Below are positions 1 through 12,659 of a DNA stretch of 64,000 nucleotides, in pieces. The stretch is from Epiperipatus broadwayi (Eukaryota > Onychophora > Udeonychophora > Euonychophora > Peripatidae): the NCBI GenBank assembly GCA_028023455.1, contig JAQFVV010000036.1:8057576-8121575 (forward strand). The letters run 5' to 3'. The notes beneath the pieces were generated by a model, which saw only the letters and a program-made list of their open reading frames with translations, was not told the origin of the DNA and did no database searches. Position 1 is the first letter of the stretch. Each line of letters starts with the position of its first letter. Position numbers and translations under genes: made by a program.

Positions 1-719
1 AGAAACATGTGTTTTTTCTGGATCATTGGAAAAGTAAAATAAAGCATTATAATAAAATTAGGAAACTCAAGCTTTTTATAGTTAAATAATGTGTTTAATT
101 AACAACTTTAAAATATGAATAATGATTTAATGGCCTCCGCTATTCCCCTAAATTAATGAAAACTAATTAGACAATAAAAACAGATTAATATGTTTGCGGT
201 CTAAATCTTTTCTTCCCAATTTTATTAAAATTGTCAACCCGAATCTCCTCGATAAAGTGCAATAATAAAAATCTTTCACAAAGCATTTTTTAATTGCTTT
301 GCGCTAAAACAGAGTTTAAAAATTATTTAAAACGTATATAGCTAAATCTAATATATGTAATAAGCTAGTGGCGGACAAAAGAAGCATTATCGAGGAGATC
401 AAGTTGGCAAACAAAAGGAAACTTACTCGTATTGAATTTTACAAATATAATGAAAATTGGAAAGAGATTTAAATGAAAAACTAACCTTTAAACTTAACCG
501 CAATGGAATACGAAATATTTATAAACATTAGTAATGAAGAATAGCGAAGGAAAAAGGGTTAAATATATAGATAGATGATCACACAATATATATCTAAGAC
601 TAGTCTAATAAAAAAATGGTTACATTACAAATATAATTAAATACAATAATTTATAATATAATTCAGTGAAGCACTTAAAAAAGGATATGAACAAAAAAAA
701 AGTAGAAAGTAAATAGTTC
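1..719. other. AT-rich sequence, nothing recognised
   Basis: No open frame of note; a 10-bp inverted pair CTCCTCGATA/TATCGAGGAG is 140 bp apart (246-397), which may be chance. Confidence 0.6.
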
Positions 720-1260
720 AATGGAGGAGAGATACTATTACCGTCCTGGTTCCTTGGTCATGTTCCATCGACGAGCGTAGCTTGATCCGTCCATCGATAG
801 GTATTTGTCCGGACAATGAAAATGGAAATATGTAGCATGTTTTCATGAAAAATCCTACAGACACGGCATAGAGTTCAGATCACTATTAGGTGGATACTAC
901 GGCATTTTGGATGGTATTTAGGAACCTCGGCGATAGGCAAAGCTATTTATTTGCCTAGCCAAGCATAGTAGAATCCATCAAATTCATGTGACTTTTAGCT
1001 TGAGCATGTTCAAACTTCTCAATGATTTTGAAGACGACAGTTGTCTAACTTTTTGGAATAAAATTTGAATAAGCAAAATCTGAAAGAATTCTCCCAAGAG
1101 AAATCTGAATGAAATTTCCAAAAGGGAAATCTGAATGCCAGCAAGAAAACTCTGAATAATCAAGTCTTTGTTCTCACTTCTATTTATACCCTCTTTGTCA
1201 GCTACCTTCTATTGTTTGTATGATCTTAGATCTTGATAAGCCCCACCACGCTCCTTTGTT
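720..1260. other. Less AT-rich island, possible solo LTR
   Basis: Contains GC-richer blocks (CGACGAGCGTAGCTTGATCC), four loose copies of GAAATCTGAATG (1075-1165) and a minus-strand TATA box TATAAATAG (1189-1181). The layout resembles an LTR of a minus-strand element, but no terminal repeat or partner was found. Confidence 0.3.
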
Positions 1261-1534
1261 TAAAGGTAACACTTTCTAAAAATAACTTTTACTTTTTTAT
1301 TCTAAATTTCTTTCTTTAAACTTTGAATTTTTTTAATTAAAAAAGAAAGAGAAGGCCATCTTTAATTTGACTTGAATGGGCTCACTAATTAAAACATACA
1401 TTCCTTTAGAAAATGTTGGTGGGCTTATCTCAAAATGAAATCATACGCCATATTTTAACAAGATTTTAACAAAAAATATATTATGTCTTTTAACAAAATA
1501 AGCATTTTATTTCAGCAGGATTTTGCATTAACTC

Positions 1535-1572
1535 ATATATATATATATACGCATGATGTATATATATATGTT
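1535..1572. repeat. TA-rich microsatellite
   Basis: ATATATATATATAC followed by GCATGATGTATATATATATG. Similar short TA runs occur at 3754-3770, 27690-27712, 33163-33180 and 43336-43352, and GT runs at 5903-5917 and 51519-51530. Confidence 0.85.
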
Positions 1573-2502
1573 TGACTAATAGGTTTTACAAGTAATTTTT
1601 ATTAACAGAAATCTAATCTTAGAATGGAATTTATTTAAAATATTTAAATGCAATACAAATTATAATAATAAAGTAATTAATTTTAGCTTTAATGCAAAAC
1701 CCTGCTGATATTGGACTATAAACTTAATTCAGGTCTATAATACTAACCAAGTTTATAGAAGGCTGTGAAGCATGGATCGGACTTCAGATCCATTGCTTCA
1801 ATATAAATTGATGATTGTTATGGTGTTTCATGCTAAGAGGTGTATAAGCGTACTTGTAAAGTTTAAATAAAATTTTGAGTTTTTCTAAATTTATTTAACA
1901 ATTAATACAGCATAGTGGAAATAGTAACATATAAATAATTACAAATAAATTTCAATTTCCATCATCACAAACTTTCAGAAAAATCGTTAAATTAATGTTC
2001 ATTTACATTTTCATCAGTGTTTGGGTTCATAATGAGTAGGAAAAAGTCTTATTGTTGAAACTGAAAGATTCACATCTTTAGGAAAGCCATGAAATAAGGA
2101 ATTTCGAATTAATGGGAATCTACCTATATTATTTCTTGTATTACATGTTTTCCATTTTCTTACAAACTACTGAGAAAAAAAGGATATTACTTTAGTATTC
2201 ACAATCTTAAAAATGGCAGATTGAATAAACTGCAGTTTGGAAAGAATATTAAACAACTAAAACAATTATTAATTTATATTTTATGCATTATTTATATTTA
2301 AACTAGGGACCTTTTTTTTTTTGACATAATAAATATTTCACATTTATTCACATTGTCTTGATTTTGATAAAAGTGTTGCACTCCTTAATTTTCTGCCATG
2401 AATTAAAATTTCATTGGAAATGCCACGTTAATGAGGATAGTTATTTTGTAAAGCCTGAACCCAAGTTGCAAAGAGCTTATTTTATACAATAAATTGATAT
2501 TT

Positions 2503-2605
2503 GCATTCATGGTCGAGAGGTCAGCGCGATTGCCTTGCACTTGCAGGCAGTTGCCCGGGTTGCGGGTTCGCATCCCGGCCGATGCTATGACACTAAAAAA
2601 TTAAA
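2503..2605 (+). repeat. tRNA-derived SINE, type A, with target duplication
   Basis: Pol III box A-like GGTCGAGAGG (2511-2520) and box B GGTTCGCATCC (2565-2575), then the shared tail GATGCTATGACA and an A-rich end. Flanked by the 12-bp direct repeat AAATTGATATTT (2491-2502 and 2606-2617), which proves retrotransposition. Confidence 0.88.
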
Positions 2606-3239
2606 AAATTGATATTTAAAAATAAAATTAAGCTGGTAGAATATTAAATATAAATGAATTGTAAATTCATGAAATGGTTAAAAAAAATTAGTGTTACATT
2701 TATATTTTATAAATATTTAGTGAAGACCAAAAAAAAAACATTTACTGTAAAATAAAGTTGTCTATGCTCCAGAAATCGGTTTGAATTTAAGAACATTAAA
2801 ATTATAGATATCCAGCAGAATTGAAGGAATTGAGTGGGAGGGGGGTGTCCCAGAATATGTGCTTAATTGTGACGAAAGGATTGTTTTGGAAAAGAATGCT
2901 GACTTAAATTTATGTGCACAATAAGATAAAACAGGAAATTGCTTTAAGTCATGAAAGAAGCCTGATATTGTGTTGCGAGCAAAACTAGGAGTTATTTATC
3001 ATTGTAATAATCATTATGCTTTCAAAAATAGGAACAAAAATTATCAACTTGTGTTTTCATATTAAAATAAAAAAAGCCTATGTTATATCTATTTACAAAA
3101 TGGTTCTACAATTGTTTTAATCTTTGAAGAAAAAATACATATCACAAAGCTTTGACATTCTATTATGTAGACAATATATTAAGTCTGATATGAAGATGAT
3201 AGTGTTTTTAAAGTTCTTTTTGTACTTCCAGTTCTATCT

Positions 3240-3690
3240 TATTACTGCAGTCTTTTGACTAAAGACAACACCAGATTTGAGTACCGCTTGGTAACATGCT
3301 TGATATGTCTTGAAGTTCGCCGTGGAGGGTGGCCCAGAAGTTACACTATGGGTCGGATCAGGAGTATGAACACTGTGGGGATTATCCGGCCTTAATCGAG
3401 GCTCCCTATGTATCTTAGTGCTGCACTGCGCTATGATATCAAATCTCCCGAAGTTGTTGCCTTCTCCGTTGGCTCTTATATGCCTTCCAGATTATATTCT
3501 CCGATGAGTAAATTATTCCTTTTTCCTGGCCATGGAACTTAAGTGTGTCTGGCGATTTCTGGGGTTTTTTCTCTCCGTATGGCTATTGTTCTCTAAAGTA
3601 TATTTTTACCAATGAAATCTCTACATTCTGAGAGCAAAAGCTTATCTCCAATCAGAAGGGTCCACTTATAAATGTAAGTAAATTCTTATT
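3240..3690. other. Less AT-rich island, possible solo LTR
   Basis: Contains GCCGTGGAGGGTGGCCCAG, GGGATTATCCGGCCTTAATC and a minus-strand GGCATATAAGAGCC (3483-3470), a TATA-like box. No open frame of note. Identity unknown. Confidence 0.3.
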
Positions 3691-3699
3691 AGATAAAAG

Positions 3700-6600
3700 T
3701 TATCAATTGCCCCAGGGATTTCTTGAATCTTTTAACCCGTATAATTTTAATCCAATTATATATATATATAGCACATGCTTAATGGCAAATTAATGGAATG
3801 TTGGAAATCATTGACCATTAAGAATGGACTAACCTTTATAGAAGCAGCAGTGGATGAAGTTACATCAGAAACTATATTCATGTTAAAATGTTATGTTGTG
3901 TAACATTAATATTTACTAAGGCTGTAACCTTTTAGGAATAAGCGTCTGAAAAATTTGAAGGTAGGGACCTTTACAGGTCTTAATCACAAGCTTTCGCTAG
4001 GAAGAAAAGAGGGAAACCTTCTTTACTTCAACCTACTTTTATATATGAATAGGTGAAGCTGAAGTGGTTAGATCTAAGAGTGTGAAGCTATTCAATACTT
4101 CACTAATAACATTGTAATGGATTTTAAAGGCTTTAAAAAGAGGAAACATTTTCCTAGCACATTGTCTTTCAAAAATTTATCACACAAAATAAATACAAAA
4201 CTCCACTGACTCTACATTCGTCAGACATCTCTATGTTTTGTCAGAGTGGGAAGGTGGCTTACTTTATTAGCTTGGTTAAGTGTTCAAAGGTCATGCAAAA
4301 CAATTGACTCCTCAAATCTATTGTTAGAATATCAAAAAGTAGCATTGTTTCACTATGGTATATCATCTCATTTTCTTCTTTCAGTCATTATCATTGAATG
4401 AAGAATATGCTATGTTTTATTTATTGAAAAAAAAAATAGTGATTTAATGAGATCATTCACACATATATTCATGTAAATTTGATTGTAATACCATCTAGAA
4501 ATGTACACACATATATGTATATGTTGTCTTAGTTTATTATTATACTATCTCCACCGAGTTCAGTAGTCTATTTTATTAATTATTTTAGATTTCTTAAAGT
4601 ATGTAATTTTTAAATAAAACTGGCCAATTTATAAATATAAAATATCTTTACTACGTATATATTTTAAAAGTACGTTTGATATTACCTGCAGATTTTAATA
4701 TCTGTATGAAGACGTGGATAGCCCATAGTAAACAGTTCCTTCTCACTACATTTTTTTTTATTATATAAATATATAGTTTCTATTTAAGAAAACCAATAAA
4801 AAAAAATGGACAGAAATGATTCCAAAACGTTTATAATGTTATTATTTATCTGCTTTAGTTTATGAGAATTTGAAAAATAATTGTATTATTTTGTAAGCGA
4901 TTAACTTAATTATGAAATAATGCTAATATATTTCAAAACTGTGATCAAATAACTATTTAATAAGGTAATAATTATAGCATTTTTAGTTTTAACGGGGAGG
5001 GTATGTATAAATCAAATTTTCGTGCAAATATAAAATCACTTGATAACACGTTTCACTTCAAAAGTATGATTTATAGATAAATATTTCTTCCTTTGCTCAA
5101 AACAAAACTACTGTAAACCAGAATTAAACACTACTGATGCAAATTTGTTTTTATTAATTTTAAAATTACTATCACCACATTTTCTTTCTTTTTTTTTTTT
5201 TTGTGCTTTATTTTGGTAAAAGTGTTTTTTAATTCTCTGTTATCTGTTTATAGGAAAAAATAAAGCATAAGCAAAAGGAAAGATAATGTGAATATTTTTT
5301 AACTATATGTAATAACATTGAGCTACTGCATATATTGTTTAGAAAATATTTATTTTTTCATGTCTTTCTTTTTTTTTTTAGATAATATTCCGACTTCTAT
5401 AGCAGCAACATAAAGAATTTTAAGATACTAAGAGATGACCAATCATAACACAGTAATATATAAAAAGGACAATTTAAAATATATATTATTATTTAATAAA
5501 TGGATTGAAATAAACTTATTTAAAACGTACCTAATCAAGGAATAGAGTAAAGAAAAGGGGGCAGATAAATTAATAAATATTACTTGTCCTGGTTGGTCAC
5601 TCTCGCATAGTGATGAAATGCAAAGCTTTATATAGTCATTCCCATATCTGTTACTTTTCCACATTTTAATTTTTTATGTCGCATTGTATGTATAGCTGCA
5701 TATATACACATACACAGGTGATGTTTTTATCTTTTATATGTACACATATGTATACGTGTGTAAAAATAGAATATTGTTGGCCTGGAATCAAATGTTGCAG
5801 ATGTAGAAGAATTATTGTACTTATTAAAAAGGGAAAAAAACTTGTACAAAAATATGTTTCATTTATATTAATAAATGTTGAATCTTATTTCAGATTATGT
5901 CTTGTGTGTGTGTGTGTTTTTTTTAATCCATTATTAAATAGATTTCTATTGTATTATTTCATGCTTTTTTAAAATCACAATTTCCTATTGATTTAAAGAA
6001 TTGATAAAATCATAATTAGAAATTGATACGTATCAATGAGCATTAGAATACCAAGAACACTTATTTGATTCCAATTATTATTAATAATAATTGAAATTAT
6101 AGAAAGAGTAGGGCAGTGAGTAAATAATCTTTTTTGCAAGAAAAGCAGTGACCCCAGAATTGTTCAATAGACTATGAAAAGTGTTAAAGAACATTTTTGA
6201 CATCAGGATGAAGATCAGAATTGTTCAAATAAATTTTATATTTCCATATATTCACATTTTGTTTCATGTATTACTCATAATGAGTAGTCATTTTTATATT
6301 AGAAACACTAAGATTAAGTAATCATGGACTCCAGATTGTGTAATGCTATAACTGAAGATCATAGTATAATCGATGGTATTCTAGAATTTGGAAGCTTTTG
6401 AAAACAGGATTTTTGAACAAGACTAGTTTTTATTTTAGGGAGATCATCCCATCCCAAATAATTATTGATCAGAAAATGAACATCTAATTATTATTACCTG
6501 GAGGTTAATATTTTTGATACACTCCTGGTGAGGATGTTTATATAATAAGCATTATAATCGTTCAGTTGCAGGATCATTACCATTTTTTTAACATTTCAAG

Positions 6601-9580
6601 AAAATGATTAATGCTAAATTTCATGATTAGTATCATTTATGAATGCTTGTATATAAAACAACTGTTTCTTGATAGTTTTTGATGTTTCAACATTCACTGT
6701 TTCATAAATTTATGTTTATTCAGGTATATCCGATCGCCAGAAAGATTTTAATAATTTTCATAAATAGATTATGATGATGATGCATACATTTGTTTCATAA
6801 ATGTTGCATTGATAATTGTCAAATTTAGTATTTGAAAAGTGTACAAAAGGCCGTAAATGTACGCACTATCAATGTCATTCTAGTTATGCTTTCAGAAAAG
6901 TTTAATATTACTAATCCTGGTTTTGTGTATGCACATTATCAAAGAATATAGACAATTACCATGATATTTTGGAATCTTCACTAAAAAAAAAGCTACAGAC
7001 ATAAAAACTGCTAATCTGAGGATGATATAATGTTGTTCCTATCTAATGTCTATTGACAGCTTAAGCGTATAATAGATGATGTTAATGTGAAGAAAACAGT
7101 TCCTGAATTATAATTTCTACAAACATCTTTACTCCAGTGATAAGGGTTATGATTTGATAATTATTTTGAAAATTTTCTACTTAAGTTTGGGACATGGATA
7201 CTTGTAGGTGTATTGCAGATCAATAATATTTTCAAACTAAATGCAATAAATTTATATTAGGTAAATTGTAGTTACTCTTTGATTTTTTTAAAGACATACT
7301 GAATTTTTATCACATTATCTTTTCAATTTACAAATAGAAGAGGAAGCAAGTGAAAAGTGATCAAAATGATAAGATAGGATTGAATTATGGTCTTGATTAT
7401 AATCTGAAATTTGAAAAGGGAGACAAGAAAGCATTTAGAAGTTTTTTAAATATCCATTTAGTAATAAGAAACAAATTATAGGCAAAGAAAAAACTTAAAG
7501 AGAATCAAAGAATTGAATGTTATTAAAAATTGGGAAATTTACAATAGTTGGTCATGGATTTTAAGAAAATGGAAAGAACGTAACCCTAATTAGATAAATA
7601 TTAGTCTATAAAATAACATTTGTTAATGTTGTTTTTAAAGAAGTCTTTAAAACGTAGTAATAGTCTTCAAAAATTATTATGGTTCCACAAATATGGCATT
7701 AAATATCCAATTTAGGGATAGTAGCAGCTACAAAATTTGTAGTTGATTCATCATTGGCTTATTAATGATTTCCATTTTAAAGAAAATAAGAACTAACAAT
7801 AGAAGAAAAATAATGCATAAGAAGATTAATCTGATTCCAAGAGGAAGAGTGAATATGATCTAGAAGAGGGCAATGAGCAGAGGAAGTTATCCACAACCTA
7901 TAAATACGATTTACAGAACAAAATACGTCTATTGAAAAATGAAAAGCATCTTATAAAAGCAAGACTTAGATTACTCTTCTTAATGAAAGTATTGTAAAAT
8001 TAACTAGCAGATGGATAATGATGGCACAGTATGAAGTAGAAAAATGTTGGAACCATGCAGATCTCATTCTATTTAAGAATTTAAAAGAACAATAAACTAA
8101 GCTTAACAATATGACAATATAAAAACAATTATTAAATAAATATAAAATTATTTTCTTGTAAATAGTCAAAATAAGAGTCATAGATCACATGACCCTATTC
8201 TCTTAAGCTTGTAAGTTATAAACAATGAGGATTGCCAATTCCTCAACAAGCTTTGTGATAAATGCTTAGCCAGCGAAAGCATTTAAAATATCTCTGTCAG
8301 GAACCCCTCCCCAAACCCCTGACCATGGTTTCGTGCTTTGGCACTCCTCAGAGAGATGTCAGGGTAGGTTCAGACACTAGATCTTTTCTTGTACTTTTGA
8401 GATTTGTATTATCTATAGAAAAGTCACTATGCTTTATTTGTTAAAGAACTTTTTTTTTCTGAATTGATTTGTTTTATAATTAATGCATATCAAGTACACA
8501 TCCTTGGTTGTTGATCTGTTAATTTCAATATTTTACTTTTCACTTATAATTCAATATATTATGATCGGTTGAAATTAGATTTTTTTAATATATAAAGATT
8601 TATGGTATTTTATTTTATTTTGCTTTATAAAGAGCAAAAATATGAATAAAATTAACATAGAATTAAATCTTGAAGAAGAGTTTTTCTTAGAAATAGCTTG
8701 ATATTAAAAGTAAATATTACTCTGGCTTGCACTGAGTAGCAATATGTATAGAGAATTTTGCCTGTTTTAAAAGTAAATATTCCTATGTGTTTGAAGATGA
8801 TTTTAATAAATGTGTTTTAACTATTTACTTATCTATGGATCTGATAGTTAAATGCTTGAAAGAATAATATAAAAATGTTAGACCGCATGGTGATGTGAAG
8901 AAGAGTAACAAGGAGGGATTGCAAGTGACAATAGTGTGATATTGAAAAAAATAAAAAAGGCTAAATGGAGAAGGAAAGATAATTGTTTGAAAAATGAATA
9001 TGTATTTTACAGTAAAGTGTTTACTAGATTACCTAGTGATACTAAACAGATTAACATACAGATCATTCCACCAATCCAAAATTTTCTGCAATACTTCTGT
9101 GAGATGTATTTTATAAATTGAAATGAGAAGGAATTAAGAGTTTTTTAAAAAAGGAAATTATTAAAGTCATTTGCATTATGCAGATAATATATTTCTTTTT
9201 ATAGATAATACTTTCAGAGCTACAAAAAATATTTCAAAATTACCCAATAAATGCACAAAAATAAGATTAAAGACATACTAAAAAAACTTAAGTAATGTTC
9301 AAAAAATTTTCAAAGAAGAAGAAAATTACAATTGAAAGTAATAAATTAAAAATTAACAACTGTAAATATATATTCGTAGCTTAACAGCTTTAATAATGGT
9401 TAACATATTTCAAAATTATCTAAACATCTTAAGGTAATGATGCTTTTTATTTTACAATATTGTGCAGATTCAACTAATATACAGTCTTCATCAGAGAAAA
9501 ATTTAATCAAAACTATAACAATATTGTAAAATTAAATACATTATTGGAAAATAACATTTTAATGTGTTTAAATAATTTTA
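3700..9580. other. Long AT-rich stretch without identifiable gene
   Basis: Short frames only, broken by stops. A GC-richer block lies at 8250-8380 (CAGGAACCCCTCCCCAAACC). 8930-9240 has a faint LINE-like flavour but no motif I can defend. Confidence 0.55.
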
Positions 9581-9583
9581 TTT

Positions 9584-9660
9584 GTGTGGTTTAATACAGT
9601 AATAGAATGTTAGACTGAGATATAGAGTCCTAGGATCGATCCCAGTACTGACACTTTCAC
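9584..9660 (+). repeat. Possible second tRNA-derived SINE family
   Basis: TGTTAGACTGAGATATAGAG followed by a T-arm-like TCCTAGGATCGATCCCAGTA; box B resemblance GGATCGATCCC (9633-9643). Box A is degraded. It does not share the tail of the type A/B SINEs. Confidence 0.45.
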
Positions 9661-9730
9661 CACTTAAACTCCTTATGAGCTTTCAAATAATAAAGGCATT
9701 TGAATATTTTTTGGATCAACTATAAATATG

Positions 9731-10160
9731 TTGAACAAGGCAGAACTCTCCATACAGTAGTGCCACCCTGTGCCAAACAGAGTAATCAATGGATGCCAGA
9801 AGGCTTGTGCATAAAATCCCTATCTAGTGCCTACTCATCCAATATCCCCAGACTAGTTTCTGGGTTGTGGCCATCATCAGTGAGGAGTCTTGGATTTGAG
9901 AGCACTGCACCTAGATCTTAAGATCTAATGCAACCCTCCAGCAACCACTTTTTATCTCCATTTAACTACAAAACTATGAGAATGAAATTGAAAACACAAT
10001 ATTTTCAATCTAAGCTCAAGCCAGAAACTAGTCTGGGGATATTGGATGAGTAGGCACTAGATAGGGATTTTATGCACAAGCCTTCTGGCATCCATTGATT
10101 ACTCTGATTGGCACAGGGTGGCACTACTGTATGGAGAGAGTTTTGCCTTGTTTAATAACA
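9731..10160. mobile_element. Hammerhead foldback repeat, copy A (inverted dimer)
   Basis: The first arm (9731-9863) starts near the CTCTCCATACAGTAGTG block, passes through HHR-A and continues into a tail of about 150 bp ending near AAAACACAATATTTTCAATC. At 10021 the sequence turns back and the arm is repeated in reverse (10021-10158), beginning inside ribozyme loop II, so the second ribozyme has lost its first half. The two arms are nearly identical over about 130 bp. The family recurs at 42.3, 43.7, 46.9, 51.7, 59.1 and 60.06 kb. Confidence 0.75.
9837..9895 (-). ncRNA. Type-I hammerhead ribozyme, best copy (HHR-A)
   Basis: Read on the minus strand, the core elements occur in the correct order. 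CUGAUGA is at 9880-9874. Stem II follows with loop CACAA. GAAA is at 9860-9857. Then comes ACUAGUC, in which GUC is the predicted cleavage triplet (cut after the base opposite 9851). Stem III is only A-U plus C-G; because ACUAGU is self-complementary, it could form six pairs between two molecules. Stem I has a proximal helix CCUCA/UGGGG and, beyond an internal loop (GACU and AUA), a distal perfect helix AUCCAA/UUGGAU. A loop in stem I facing loop II is the usual tertiary contact of active type-I hammerheads. Stem II has one C-C mismatch (UGGC/CCCA) that other copies lack. Hammerheads with minimal stem III are known from Penelope-like elements and retrozymes. Activity is untested. Confidence 0.85.
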
Positions 10161-10680
10161 ATTATGTGCTAGTATGAGATAGTGATCATGTGCTATAAAT
10201 ATGTTGATTAAATTATAATTGTATATGGTAATATAATTGATAAAATTCATCACAAATTAAAAATAGACTGATTTTGATGGGAATAAATTAAAATGGAATA
10301 TAAATATGCATTGGTTTTATTCTAATAAATGGGTTCTATCAGGATCTATTTATAAATCTTACCTTGTGCATCTGATAAAAAAACTCCAATACAGATTGCA
10401 GACCATATAGCAAAGTAGGAAATGGTTAATGTTAGAATTAACAATAAAAATAAAATTCACAACTTAAAAGAACAGACAGGTGACCCTGGTGGCTTATGTT
10501 TTTAATAATTTCTATAAGCCAGGGAAGTGATAATAACTCATTAGATATATTAATAATTTATTTATGTACCATTGATAAATTTCATAAGGAATCATTAATA
10601 TACATTTTATATCTTTAAAACTGATACATGAAAATGATATATAGATATCCAATCACATCAAAGTATCGGTTAACTATAAT

Positions 10681-10792
10681 AGAGAAGAATAGCCGAGAGG
10701 TCATTGCAGCAGCCTTGCAAGCAAGTAGTTGGTTGCAGGCGGTTGTGGGTTCGCTTCCCAGCCGATGCTATGACACATGAAAAAAAAATAAA
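10681..10792 (+). repeat. tRNA-derived SINE, type A
   Basis: AGCCGAGAGGTCATTGCAGC, box B GGTTCGCTTCC, tail GCCGATGCTATGACACATG and poly(A). Confidence 0.85.
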
Positions 10793-11006
10793 AAATTATA
10801 AATTTTTAATAAAAAATAATAATTTTGTAAAATTCAATTTTTTTAATTCACAGGTTACTGTCGTAACATTTTAAAATAAAGTAGCAATGTCATACTGCAG
10901 ATAATATCAATTGCTGAAAAATTAAATAAATATTAATTTTATTATCTACAGTTTATATATATATATACATCAGATGTACTGGGCTTTGGAAAGAGCATTG
11001 TTTTAT

Positions 11007-11271
11007 TTAATTGGTTGCTTTAAAAAAAAAATTTTAAGATTTAATGTAAATTAAACAAAGGATTTTAATGTTATATAAATGTGATAAATGTACCCAGCCA
11101 AAAGGTTGTCATTTTTGTAATAGTTTTTTTTAATTGGTTGGTTTAATAATTTTTTTAACGATTTAATGTAAATTAAACATAAGATTTTATTATATAAACA
11201 AATTTTTGAAATGTATCTGGCTTGGAAGACCATCATTTTTGTAATATTTTTTTTAATTGGTTGTTTTAACA
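11007..11271. repeat. 123-bp tandem duplication
   Basis: Units 11007-11129 and 11130-11252, plus the start of a third. Shared blocks are TTAATTGGTTG, GATTTAATGTAAATTAAACA and CATTTTTGTAATA. It lies about 80 bp before the inverted-repeat element. Confidence 0.75.
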
Positions 11272-11352
11272 ACACAAAACTATTAATAAAATTAAATTAA
11301 ATTTTTTAAATATACCTGTTATATTTTATGTGTGGATTTGACAATGTTTTTT

Positions 11353-12650
11353 TGGTAATCATCTGAAATCCAGGCATGGCTGCTTGATGGCATTGATGCT
11401 ATACAAAATCAATCAAATGTAAAGTTACCAGTCACAACTTTTTTTTATATAACATGATTTTTTTTTTTTTGATTAAATAAATTTTTATTTCATTTATAAC
11501 ATGATTTCTTTTTTACTAAACAAATTTTTATATTTTCGTTGTTTTTTTTCACCTGACATTTTTCTTTATTCAACAAATTTTGGTAATTTAACTTTGTGTT
11601 TATTTTTCTGATTTTAAAACTTTTGACTGTTTCACGACGAAAAAACCCGTTTTAACCCCACCGAAAAAATATACAATTGTTTGGGACTTGTTTCGACTTT
11701 GTTCTACCTTTTTTTTTTTGGTTGACTAAATTATTTTTCTTCTTATTAAATCAAAAGTAGCTTTTGTGTTTTTGGGGAGTAAAAAATTGTTTTGAAACCC
11801 CACCCTCGGACAAATAATTGTAACAAAAAGTCAATTTTTTTTTAACAACTTTTTTCCACTTTTTACTTTTATTTATATTTCATTTGAATTACCTTTTTTT
11901 TTTGGCTTCTACAATAAACAGCTTTTTGGGGGATTTCATACGTTGTTATTATTAATAAAAAGTAAACAAAAATACTAATTTATTTTAACCCTGCTGAAAA
12001 AAGAATTCAAATACAATAAAAAAAATACACAAACTTTGGACTTTTTGAACTTATTTTTATTTATTATTTTATTGCTGTAATAAAAACAGACTAGTATTTG
12101 GGAGGACATTACGTGCCTGAAAAAAGGACACAGTCTCACTGTACTCAGCAATTCTGAAAAGTTTAAAAATTGAATGTTCTTCTCAGACATTTTATTGGTC
12201 TCGTGTATTTTCCCATGCTGAAATGTGACTTAGCGTGTGATCTTTGTTGAAGCGTATTAAAACATACCCTTTGCCAATTTTTTACATATTAACATTTTTT
12301 TAGGGAAGGGTGGGGACCATATGATGATTATTAGTAATTAACAACATTTTTTAAATATAAATGACATTAATCTATTATGGAGATTTGAAAAGTTGTACTG
12401 ACTTGCAATTAAACACCATCAAGTGATACGGTAATCAGCTATGAATAGAACAAGTATGCATAAATAGTTTTGAAGCACAAAACAGGCCGTAATATTTTTG
12501 TGCAATGTCATGTAAAGCAGCCTGCAATGGGTAATACAATAAAAATGTTGTATTAGCCATAAGGCCAGCCACAGAAATGGCATTTTTATGTGTTTTGACA
12601 ACATAAACAACACCATCAAGCGGCCGTGCCCGGATTTCAGATGATTACCA
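11353..12650. mobile_element. Non-autonomous DNA element with 38-bp terminal inverted repeats
   Basis: The left end 11353-11390 and right end 12613-12650 are inverted copies (TGGTAATCATCTGAAATCC start, GCTTGATGG inner end) differing at about four positions, mostly C/T. T-runs lie outside both ends. The interior has no convincing transposase. A single diverged end-like motif occurs near 41603-41625. Confidence 0.75.
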
Positions 12651-12659
12651 TTTTTTTTA

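Noticed and set aside
1767-1799. GAAGCATGGATC...GATCCATTGCTTC hairpin as a microRNA precursor
   Set aside because: The stem is only about 12 bp with an 8-nt loop, too short for a precursor.
2511-2580. Functional tRNA genes at the SINE loci
   Set aside because: Acceptor stems do not close, copies are dispersed with A-tails and target duplications, and arm pairing is degraded. These are SINEs.
5676-5972. 98-codon frame with many cysteines
   Set aside because: Made of CATATA/GTGTGT-type simple sequence. The cysteines come from TGT repeats.
8930-9240. LINE reverse transcriptase relic
   Set aside because: Only a vague likeness to an RT palm in a stop-ridden frame; no motif is firm enough.
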